Below are positions 51,701-63,700 of a stretch of 64,000 bases of DNA, in pieces. Source of the stretch: Bathymodiolus brooksi (Eukaryota > Mollusca > Bivalvia > Mytilida > Modiolidae); contig OY804580.1 of the NCBI GenBank assembly GCA_963680875.1, forward strand, positions 110,921,534 through 110,985,533. The letters run 5' to 3'. The notes under the pieces are model-generated. The model saw nothing but the letters and a program-made list of their open reading frames with translations, did not search any database and had not been told where the DNA came from. A program made the translations under genes and the position numbers. Numbering within the stretch: position 1 is the stretch's first letter; every line of letters starts with the position of its first letter.

Positions 51701-54700
51701 GATAAAGCTTCAATACACGTTGGAGCTGCTGTAAAACTGACAGAAGCTGAGAGTGAGTTGAGAAACATAAGAATTAATGTTTATATCAATAAGATGTTAA
51801 TACTGTTTATTTTCATTACAAGATGGGGGACATGGGCATAATGGTTTAACATATTTGTCTTGATAACTTGTCTGTTTTATCACTGGAAAATATAGAATAA
51901 CGTTGATACTGAATATATCACTCTGTTTTATCACTGGAAAATATAGAATAACGTTGATACTGAATATATCACTCTGTTTTATCACTGGAAAATATAGAAT
52001 AACGTTGATACTGAATATATCACTCTGTTTTATCACTGGAAAATATAGAATAACGTTGATACTGAATATATCACTCTGTTTTATCACTGGAAAATATAGA
52101 ATAACGTTGATACTGAATATATCACTCTGTTTTATCACTGGAAAATATAGAATAACATTGATACTGAATATATCACTCTGTTTTATCACTGGAAAATATA
52201 GAATAACGTTGATACTGAATATATCACTCTGTTTTATCACTGGAAAATATAGAATAACATTGATACTGAATATATCACTCTGTTTTATCACTGGAAAATA
52301 TAGAATAACGTTGATACTGAATATATCACTCTGTTTTATCACTGGAAAATATAGAATAACGTTGATACTGAATATATCACTCTGTTTTATCACTGGAAAA
52401 TATAGAATAACGTTGATACTGAATATATCACTCTGTTTTATCACTGGAAAATATAGAATAACGTTGATACTGAATATATCACTCTGTTTTATCACTGGAA
52501 AATATAGAATAACATTGATACTGAATATATCACTCTGTTTTATCACTGGAAAATATAGAATAACGTTGATACTGAATATATCACTCTGTTTTATCACTGG
52601 AAAATATAGAATAACGTTGATACTGAATATATCACTCTGTTTTATCACTGGAAAATATAGAATAACGTTGATACTGAATATATCATAGAATAACGTTGAT
52701 ACTGAATATATCATAGAATAACGTTGATACTGAATATATCATAGAATAACGTTGATACTGAATATATCATAGAATAACGTTGATACTAAATATATCATAG
52801 AATAACGTTGATACTGAATATATCATAGAATAACGTTGATACTGAATATATCATAGAATAACGTTGATACTGAATATATCATAGAATAACGTTGATACTG
52901 AATATATCATAGAATAACGTTGATACTAAATATATCATAGAATAACGTTGATACTAAATATATCATAGAATAACGTTGATACTGAATATATCATAGAATA
53001 ACATTGATACTGAATATATCACTCTCTGAGATCAAAGAAAAATTATATAAATTACTGATAATAGGGTTTGTAAAGCTTTAACTGGTATGTAGTGATTCCA
53101 TCCTCATATAATATATTTTCAATCACTAACCATGCACTAACAGTTAAGTGGAAATGATTCTGATCATTAATATTCATCCAAGGAATGTAACCAATGAATT
53201 TTATCTGGCAAAAATTCTCATTGATTGAAAAATAGAGGGTAAAAATTTGGACATTGACATTTACGAGTATGTGATAAATTATGAAGTAAATTTACTGTAA
53301 CACCAAGAAAGGAAAATATACAAATAAAAACATTGATAAAGGACGAAGTCCTTATAATGGTAGGCTGTCCCAATTTTTCCTTCTATATTGATTGCCAAAT
53401 ATCTGTTCACCGGAAGTTTAAAAAATAGATCAATTGATAATTTAGAAATGAAAAAGAAATATATTTCCATGAAAAATTCCCAATTCTTTAATTATTTACT
53501 CTATGCAAAATCGAAATAAACTTGAAATAAAATTCTAATAAAAAAATCTCTTTCTATGAAACTCCCGACAGAAGAGCGGCGTACAGTAGGTAAAATGAAC
53601 GGAACAGCCATAACAAATTGGCTACAAAATTCATTCAAAATAACTTGTACAGATCATCGTATTATTGAAATTTTAGGACTTCGTCCTTCAAACAGGTTGC
53701 CTGTCTTATATTATCTAATTTAGTGTGACACGTTTCTGTAATAACCTTCATCAGGTACTCTCATGGTAAAAAGATTGGAAAGTCAAATAATTTAAAAGTT
53801 TTTTTGGAGCGAAGGGCTTAGACAGGATAAACAAAATCAGCTTAACGAAGGCAAACATTATTAGTTGACAATATTGATATAATCATATTGTAAATTGAGA
53901 TCTCTTACATTTGTAATATAGTGTCAGTAATTATCATCGTCTTGTGAAAATTAGTTAGAATAAAAAAAAAACAGAACAGAGATCTGTTTTCATGGTTGCT
54001 ACTAGTATTGATTATGATGATAAAATGATTGTTGTTAGTTGTGGCTGTATTCAACAATTTGACATTTATTTTCAGAGCAAGCTAAAGGTTATGAAGATAA
54101 GTTTAAAAAGATGAAGGATATTTATCAAAAGTTAAGAGAGGAACATGTCTCACTATTACGAACAGTAAGCTACATCATTATTACATGATATTATAGGATA
54201 TTTATCATTATTACATGATATTATAGGATATTTATCATTATTGCATGATATTATAGGATATTTATCATTATTACATGATATTATAGGATATTTATCATTA
54301 TTACATGATATTATAGGATATTTATCATTATTACATGATATTATAGGATATTTATCATTATTACATGATATTATAGGATATTTATCATTATTACATGATA
54401 TTATAGGATATTTATCATTATTACATGATATTATAGGATAATTTATGAAAAGCTTACAGAGACTAATATTTCTCTTTACAAACAAAAACAGCATCTGTGG
54501 TGTAGTGTTTAGCATGCTTGTCTTGAGATTGTTAAGTTAAGACAGGATAATGTTTCTCCTTATGAACAGTAAAATACAGGTAACAGAATTTTTTTTAGAA
54601 AAATTAAAAAAATCAGAAATGCAAAATAATTTGATAACAGTTGGAAGTACAATTGTGTCTAATATTAATATTAATATAAATATGACATTTTAGAATGCTG

Positions 54701-57700
54701 AAGTAACAAAGAAGTTAGATGCAGAAAAAAGAACGGTGGCAGAGAAAGAACAATTATTAAAGGTAAAATTTGTAAGCACACAAATAGTGAATATTGTTTT
54801 GTGTCCCGTCTTAACTTTACAAAGTTTTTAAGGGGGCTACCACCACCGTGATCATGTGATAATTGGATTTACATCTACCTATACATTGGGTGACCTTCAC
54901 CACTGAAAGTAAAAGTTCAATTCCTGCAAGTTGAGTAGTATATATAACTTTATGTGGTAAAAATGTAGAAATCTAATTTAGTATGCACGACAGGTTTCTA
55001 GAATAACCTTTATAAGGTATGCTCAAAGTCAACAGATTGGAAATCCAAATTATTTAATTAAAAATCTTTGGTTGGGAGCAAGAAAACTAAAGCCTAAACA
55101 GGAAAGCCAATAAAAGTATAAAGTTTCTGTTACAAGCAGCAGGTATGGTTTTCTGTGGGAACTTTGATTTCCTCCACCAATAAAACTGATATACATAATT
55201 GAAATATTGTTATCCCCTCGCCAACGAAGTTGCGAAGGGATATAGTAACGCTACCGTCCTTCCCTAACATCCTTGTGAACACTCTAGGATCAAAATCCTT
55301 CAATGGATTTTGACCAAACTTGGAACATATTTAGTCCTTAAGAAAATCTGGAACCCTATTGATTTTCAAGGTCATGGGTCAAAGGTCAAGGTCACCGGGT
55401 CAAATTTTTACCACATAACATCCTTGTGAACACTCTAGAATCAACATCCTTCAATGGATTTTGACTAGATTTGGTACATACTTAGTCCTTATGAGAGTCT
55501 GGAACCCTATTGATTTTCAAGGTCATAGGTCAATGGTCAAGGTCACTGGGTAAATTTTTTACCATGTAACATCCTTGTGAACACTCTAGAATCAACATCC
55601 TTCAATGGATTTTGACCAAACTTGGTACATACATAATCCTTAGGAGAGTCTGGAACCCTATTGATTTTCAAGGTCAAAGGTCAAGGGGTCAAATTTTTAT
55701 CGCATAACATCCTTGTGAACACTCTAGAATCAACATCCTTCAATGGATTTTGACCAAACTTGGTACATATTTAGTCCTTAGGAGAGTCTGGAACCCTATT
55801 GATTTTCAAGGTCAAAGGTCAATGTCACCGGGTCAAATTTTACTGCGTAACATCCTTGTGAACACTCTAGAATCAACATCCTTCAATGGATTTTGACCAA
55901 ACTTGGTACATACTTAGACCTTAAGAGAATCTGGAACCCTATTGATTTTCAAGGTCAAAGGTTAAGGTCACAGGGTCTAATTTTTAGGCAAGGGGATATG
56001 CCACGCTTTGCGTTGCCCTTGTTAAAAGTGGAGTTTAACACCCGTAGTCCTAATCCTAACAAGGCTTTCATAGCACTTTGTGTGAACAAGCATAAAGTGT
56101 TACATGTATTTTAAAGTTTTATCATTTATCTTAATATTTTTTTAATTAATTGTTGGAATTATGATTAATGCTATTATTGGAAAAACTTTATTTTGTTATC
56201 ATATGTACTGAGAAAAGACCCCCCAAAAAATTAATAAAACATTTAAATGAAGACAAAAATTTCAGAATAATTTAAATCAAATAAATGGATTTTTGACTCG
56301 TAAAGAACTGTTTGAAACTAATGAAATGTAAAATACATGTTTAAATAAAATATACAGTCAGTTAAATCTTACTTGCCACGAGCAAAATACTCTAGTATGT
56401 ATTTACTTTTTAATAATCCAAATAGTTGTTTTTATTAAGTTAAAAATATATTTATCATCACATTTCAAAATACTCATTCCAAATTGCATATCATTGTTCA
56501 GAAAAATATACATTTGTAACTTGATATTCCCCCCTTCAAACTCATTCCATAGCTTCTTTGTTAAAAAATGTATGGTTATGATTTTAATTTAAAATCTATG
56601 TATAGCTTAATAATAATGTTTCATTTATACAAAATACTAGAAAAATTATTGGATGAAAATCAGGTATGAAATATTTGGCCATTAATTTACAATAAATTTC
56701 CAGAAAGATGGTCTAATACATTTTGTATATCCAGGCACTGCAATATGTACAAATATTAAACCAATAGTAAAATCTTGTAAATCTGATTGGTTAATAATAA
56801 GTCACATGACAGAAAATAAAAAAACATATTTGCTCAGACATTATATTAGAATATTCAGTTTGTATCATTGTATTTTTAAGTATTATGACATAGATGTACT
56901 TGTATGCATAATAAAAAAAAAGTAAAGACAGTTAAACACAGTGCGGCTATGTCTGTCATGGTGTTTTCACAATACAAAGACAATCTCAAATAATAGCTAT
57001 AAGTTTTTGGTTTGAGATAAAATTATATTAATCTGAGACTTTTTTCATGATCAATAGAAATTATACTTGGGTCCAAACAACCATGTAGTCATGACGGCAG
57101 TAGGTCTATCAATGTATAATGTTACATTGATGTTAATTACTTACTTATCCTCTTCATCTCCGATGGGACATAAGGAATCATTGACGTTAATGCTGTATGG
57201 AAATTGTTGTTTGTTTGTACTAATGCAAGGTGTCATACATGTTAAGTTATATCATAGAAAACGTAAAGAGTTTTAAAATAAAAAAAGACTGAAATTGATG
57301 GATATATAATAATATAAACACTGTATGATATCCTTGTTAAATAAATAAAGAATTAAATAAAATAAGCACACAATTTACGTCAAAAGCATAGTTTTAAACA
57401 TGCTATATACCTTTGAGAAATGGTTGAATGACCAAAATTCCAAGTAGGTTAAAACAGATATGACTGTCAGAACATTTCTATATAAATATTGGCATGAGAA
57501 TATTAGACCTGATTTTTATTTACAATTGTGTATTTAAAGTACATATAAAAAAGAGAGTGTGATTAATGTACCAATTCCTAGAATTGATATTACTTGCCTG
57601 TGGTGATCTGCATGATGATTATCTTCTGCCCTTCTGGGGAAGATGTATTGTTTTCGTCCTGTCAATCTGTTAATCCATCACAACAGTTTGATTGAATGTG

Positions 57701-60700
57701 CAGCTCCTCCTATATTTAGATGAGAATTCCTCAAAATTTGCATGCTTGCTTATAACCATATGATGATTTGCATATTGTAGCAGCAGTTTGGGGCCGTAGT
57801 GGTCGTGCTCGTATGGTAGATGGATTTACAATTACCTATGCAATCAGTGCCTATCACCACTAAAGTTGTGAGTTCAAACCCCATTCATGGCAAGGTGTAC
57901 TCAATACAATATTATGTGTTATGTACTCCAGTTTCCTCCACCTTTAAAATTGATTGCCACGATTTAACTGAAATACTGTTGAAAGTGGAATTAAACACCA
58001 TAAACCTAAACCAAATCTACAGCAGTATGATCAGACTATTTCTAGAAGGAGTTATTGCTCTTTTTCACTCAGAATATTTCATAATAATAATTTGCACAGG
58101 TAACTCCTACATTTTGAATTTAAATTTTATAAAAACTTGCATGCTTGCTATTATGATTTGCAAATTGTTACTGGTGATTGAGTGGACTATTTTGAAGGAA
58201 ATATTGCCCAAAAAGGTTGTTGCTCACATCCTCTGACAATTTAAGCAAATGTTTGCATGCTTGCTTACAACCATGTTTAGATTTGCATATCATTACGGAA
58301 ATTTGATTGGACGATTTTTAAGGGAGTTATTGTGCTTTTAGACTTTTTTTTATCAACAAGCATTGGGATTGGGGGTGGGGGGGTTAGGGAGACATTTGTT
58401 TTCGTGTCAAAAATAACCTTATTATTTTTGCAATTCATTACAATATTTTATTTAAATCTCATCTCCTAATATTATATTTGTACAATATATTTTTTTAAGC
58501 AGAATTATATGAGACTTTATATAAGTAAAGAACTTCATAATATCATAAAAGCTACAATTGCATAAGAAAAACTATTTACTGTAATAAATTAGTTATACAT
58601 CTTTTTAAAATAAAGAACAGACTTTGGCATATATTTAAAATACATATACAAGGAAAGAAAAGTTTGAAGATAGCAAAAATGTAATCAGAAGCTGTAAATT
58701 GAAGGACAAAAACGTAATCAGAAGCTGTAAATTGAAGGACAAAAATGTAATCAGAAGCTGTAAATTGAAGGACAAACACGTAATCAGAAGCTGTAAATTG
58801 AAGGACAAACACGTAATCAGAAGCTGTAAATTGAAGGACAAAAATGTAATCAGAAGCTGTAAATTGAAGGACAAAAACGTAATCAGAAGCTGTAAATTGA
58901 AGGACAAAAACGTAATCAGAAGCTGTAAATTGAAGGACAAAAACGTAATCAGAAGCTGTTAATTGAAGGACAAACACGTAATCAGAAGCTGTTAATTGAA
59001 GAACAAACACGTAATCAGAAGCTGTAAATTGAAGGACAAAAATGTAATCAGAAGCTGTAAATTGAAGGACAAAAATGTAATCAGAAGCTGTAAATTGAAG
59101 GACAAAAACGTAATCAGAAGCTGTTAATTGAAGAACAAACACGTAATCAGAAGCTGTAAATTGAAGGACAAAAACGTAATCAGAAGCTGTAAATTGAAGG
59201 ACAAAAATGTAATCAGAAGCTGTAAATTGAAGGACAAAAATGTAATCAGAAGCTGTAAATTGAAGGACAAACACGTAATCAGAAGCTGTAAATTGAAGGA
59301 CAAACACGTAATCAGAAGCTGTAAATTGAAGGACAAACACGTAATCAGAAGCTGTAAATTGAAGGACAAACACGTAATCAGAAGCTGTAAATTGAAGGAC
59401 AAACACGTAATCAGAAGCTGTAAATTGAAGGACAAACACGTAATCAGAAGCTGTTAATTGAAGAACAAACACGTAATCAGAAGCTGTTAATTGAAGAACA
59501 AACACGTAATCAGAAGCTGTTAATTGAAGAACAAACACGTAATCAGAAGCTGTTAATTGAAGAACAAACACGTAATCAGAAGCTGTTAATTGAAGAACAA
59601 ACACGTAATCAGAAGCTGTTAATTGAAGAACAAACACGTAATCAGAAGCTGTTAATTGAAGAACAAACACGTAATCAGAAGCTGTTAATTGAAGAACAAT
59701 ACAAAGGACAAAAGATAAAGGACAAAAGGACAAACGTTCTACAAAACACTGCACAGAAAACTAAAGATCGAGCAACATTTATGGAATAATATATTTTAGT
59801 GTAAAGTTTTGTAGATTGTGATTTGTCCTTTTCCTTTTTGCCATTGTGTTGTCTGTCCTTCTTTGATTTATGGATTGGTATCTTTTTAACTCTTCTTGCA
59901 AAGTGGGTCAACAATATATGCAATTTAGAGAAAGAATTTTACACTGTCTAAAGATGTGTAATCTGATAGGTTTATAAACTTACCAATGATAACCACATAC
60001 CACACATTATAGTGGCTTATTTTTTGCAGATTTTTGTATATTTTGTAGTTCAGTTAAAATTGAAAATTTGTAAACTTTTAAAATAGAAATTTAAATTGTA
60101 ATATATTGGTCCAATGAGATGATATGAACATAAAAATGCACAAGACACTAAAATATTAACATACATTTTTTTTTTAAATCAACAAATTTTCTCATCTGAC
60201 AAAATATTCCAGTACCTGGATAAAACTGGAAGGTTGTTAACTGTGAAGCATGTTTTTGTCTGCATGGTTTTTTAAGTTTTTGCATGTTGTTTGATTAGGA
60301 ATCAAAGTCTGAAATGGATCGAATCGAACAAGAAAGAAAAGTGATTCAGGAAAGTTTAAAACAGAGTGCTGACGAGACGTCATCTCAACTGGCCATGACA
60401 ATGGCTAAGAATACAGACCTACAGACAGATAAAGAGGTATTGTTTCTTGGTGCATCATGGAAGTATTGATATGTATGTGCATCATGTAGAATACTGTATT
60501 ATAAGTGGTAGATTTTTCCCAGTCTGAGCTCTAAATCTATAAATACAATATTTCCTATTTGTTTTTTTATGATTATTAATAAAGTTTGACACACCCAAGC
60601 TCCAAAACAACTTGGGAATATACTGGTTTAACATCTATAGTTTCATTTTAATTTAGTATTTTTCAAATACAAATTGTCCATATACTGTAAAGCCTGTATA

Positions 60701-63700
60701 TAAAGGACTCTGAATGGGAAGCTGACAATAATCACTTTGTTAGCTGGTGTCCTTTATATTTAGGTTTAAATTATACATTATTCATTAAATAGAGGGCTCA
60801 ATGAGTTAGGTAGTTGGATTACCTAACAACTCATACAAGCCTATCACCAATACGGCCTTGGTTCGTGCCCGGCTTTGTAAATTACAAAAAAGGGTGAACT
60901 TGACTCGCAGTCGCAAGTGATAAAGTTGACCAGTTGCTTGCCCATGGTCGGTGGTTCTCTCCGGGTACTCCGGCTTCTTCCACCACTAAAACTGGTCACC
61001 ATGATATAGCTGAAATATTGCTGAAAGTGGCATTAAACACCAAAATCAAATCTTTGAATAGAGAAAATGAAACTGTGTGTTATAGACAGTGATTTGTTAA
61101 AGACAGCACCCTTTCATGTAATGAAATATTCAAACCCAGACTAAAAAATTACCACTTTGTATACATATTTTTCTTTCGTACCAGTGGCATGTTAGACTTG
61201 CTGGTATGAAGGAGATAATTATACTACACATATTTACAGAATCCTGATCATGAAAAGAATATGGACGATATCCACATTGAGGTACTTATAGGGTATTTGA
61301 TTGTAGGCCTATTTTATTGGTGGGGCCAATTTTATTGATATACATGTACAGAGGAACATGTCTAAGCCAAACCTCCTTGGGGCCAATTTTATTGATATGC
61401 ATGTTTAGAGGAACCTGTCTAAGCCAAACCTCCTTGGGGCCAATTTTATTGATATACATGTACACTGGAACCTGTCTAAGCCAAACATCCTTGGGGCCAA
61501 TTTTATTGATATACATGTACACTGGAACCTGTCTAAACCAAACCTCCTTGGGGCCAGTTTTATTGATATACATGTACACTGGAACCTGTCTAAGCCAAAC
61601 CTCCTTGGGGCCAATTTTATTGATATACATGTACACTGGAACCTGTCTAAGCCAAACCTCCTTGGGGCCAATTTTATTGATATACATGTACAGAGGAACC
61701 TGTCTAATCCAAACCTCCTTGGGGCCAATTTTATTGATATACATGTACACTGGAACCTGTCTAAGCCAAACCTCCTTGGGGCCAATTTTATTGATATACA
61801 TGTACAGAGGAACCTGTCTAAGCCAAACATCCTTGGGGCCAATTTTTGAATTCGGAATAGACAGGTGTTCAGTTTATTCAGGTTAAATTAACAGATTTCC
61901 TACATTGGGACTTTATTTAAGCTACTGTACAGGATTCCAGTTTATTCAAGGTTGGGTTTAGACAAGTTCTTACTTTCTCTTGACATGCCATCTTTTCGTT
62001 ACATAGTATACATTTCATTTATGAATAATTCTTTTTAAAAAAATGTCTACAGTAGTCTATGATAGATGTAAGTAATATATGAAGATGGCACAATATACAT
62101 GGATCCTCCATAAACAAAGCAAAAAACATTACAGATACAAAAAGATAGGGAGTTGACATATCAATAAATATTCAATTTTTAAAGGGGGTCTGAAATTTAT
62201 GATGGAGAATTGTCCAGATACCAAGAGGATGGGAGTTAACACTGAAGAACTATTATGATTCCAAGCAATATGAAGTTGACATAGCAATGAGCTATCAAGA
62301 TTCCAGGTGGTAGGGAGGTCACACAGCGAAAACAAATTTCAAAGGGGTTACAGAACTTACAACACAATTAATTTCTCTTCTAATTAAATTTGAANNNNNN
62401 NNNNNNNNNNNNNNNNNNNNNNNNNNNNNNNNNNNNNNNNNNNNNNNNNNNNNNNNNNNNNNNNNNNNNNNNNNNNNNNNNNNNNNNNNNNNNNNNNNNN
62501 NNNNNNNNNNNNNNNNNNNNNNNNNNNNNNNNNNNNNNNNNNNNNNNNNNNNNNNNNNNNNNNNNNNNNNNNNNNNNNNNNNNNNNNNNNNNNNCAGCAT
62601 TAATGGTGGAAAAAGAATCTTTAGATGCCAAATTAAATCAGGAAATACATGAATTAAAGGTATAATGTAGAACATTGTGAAAATATTTACCTTCTTTTTT
62701 TTTATGTTCATACACATTAGTTCAATCATATTTTGTAGATAGTTAAATCTTTATTTTTATGTGCTACAGTCAACTCTCCTTATTTGTATACAGTAAATGT
62801 AAAAGAATATTATTAGTTTATCGGAGTATTTGATTAGCTGGTTGACATACTTTCATCAAGGGGAGATAATGCATCAAATTATCAGGGATATCATGGCTTA
62901 TTCCACAACATTAAGACTACAGTTGTAAGTAAATTTTCAATGCATATTTTAAAAAACATTTTTAAGGGTAGGGTGCAGAGTCATTTTAGTGATTGAGTGT
63001 AGAGGGATTTTTGGAGGTATGGTGTAGTGATTCTTAATATATAATAATCTTCTTTAGAAAATGCACTTTATATACTATTTTTTCATGTATTTTATGTTGT
63101 AGTCAAAAGTAGAACAAGAGAAAGCAGAAAAGAATTCCTTGGAGGACCAATTAAGAAAACAGATTTCAGACTTAGAATCAAGACTAAGTCAGACAGAGAA
63201 AGATAAACAAAATACAGAGGATAAACTAACAGATGATATCAGTTTGTTACACAAAAGTTTATTGGGTAAGTTATCCTTAAATGTTTTAACCTTTCTGATA
63301 AATTTGTTCATGAATTCTCAGGATTTATTAACTGCAGCTATGAAGTAAAGCATATTAAGGAAAAAGGGACATGTACCATTATGAAAGAACTACAGGTTTT
63401 CCTTCAATCCTCAGAATTGATACTAATTTCAATAAATAAATTCCTATAAGCTTTTCAGTGTAATAAATCCCTTGCATTGAAAACTAAGGCGCCAAATTGT
63501 TATACCAATATAAAGCAATTCACCGTAACTTTTTGCTCAAAATAACGATAAAATTTTCTATTAAATTTGATGCTGGTGGTAGCTGAAAAAACCTGGTTTG
63601 ACAAATCATGATAAAAGTTTCAGGTTCATATGATGCTAAGGGCAGTGAAAAAAGGATGTTTGATGCTTGATGGTAAAGGGCACTCACACGCTGGGGAAGA

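Noticed and set aside
51797..52714. Long open frames on both strands (305 and 261 codons)
   Set aside because: They are translations of a 51-bp tandem repeat; the period is a multiple of three, so absence of stops is automatic.
54156..54515. 119-codon repeat protein frame
   Set aside because: A 30-bp minisatellite inside HIP1 intron 16, overlapping the exon on the opposite strand.
57067..57276. 69-codon plus-strand frame as a small gene
   Set aside because: No motif, no repeat of the family elsewhere, and a length expected by chance in this amount of DNA.
58576..59754. 392-codon minus-strand frame and shorter plus-strand frames
   Set aside because: A 33-bp minisatellite translated as 11-residue repeats, open in several frames at once.
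60794..60870. tRNA gene
   Set aside because: A-box and B-box-like words belong to a SINE head followed by the conserved SINE body and tail; no foldable cloverleaf with acceptor stem was seen. The same holds for the other SINE heads.
61286..61886. Frames of 145-189 codons on both strands
   Set aside because: A 57-bp minisatellite; repeats of 19 residues with no family match.
62319..62729. Frames crossing the N run
   Set aside because: Open only because N codons carry no stops.
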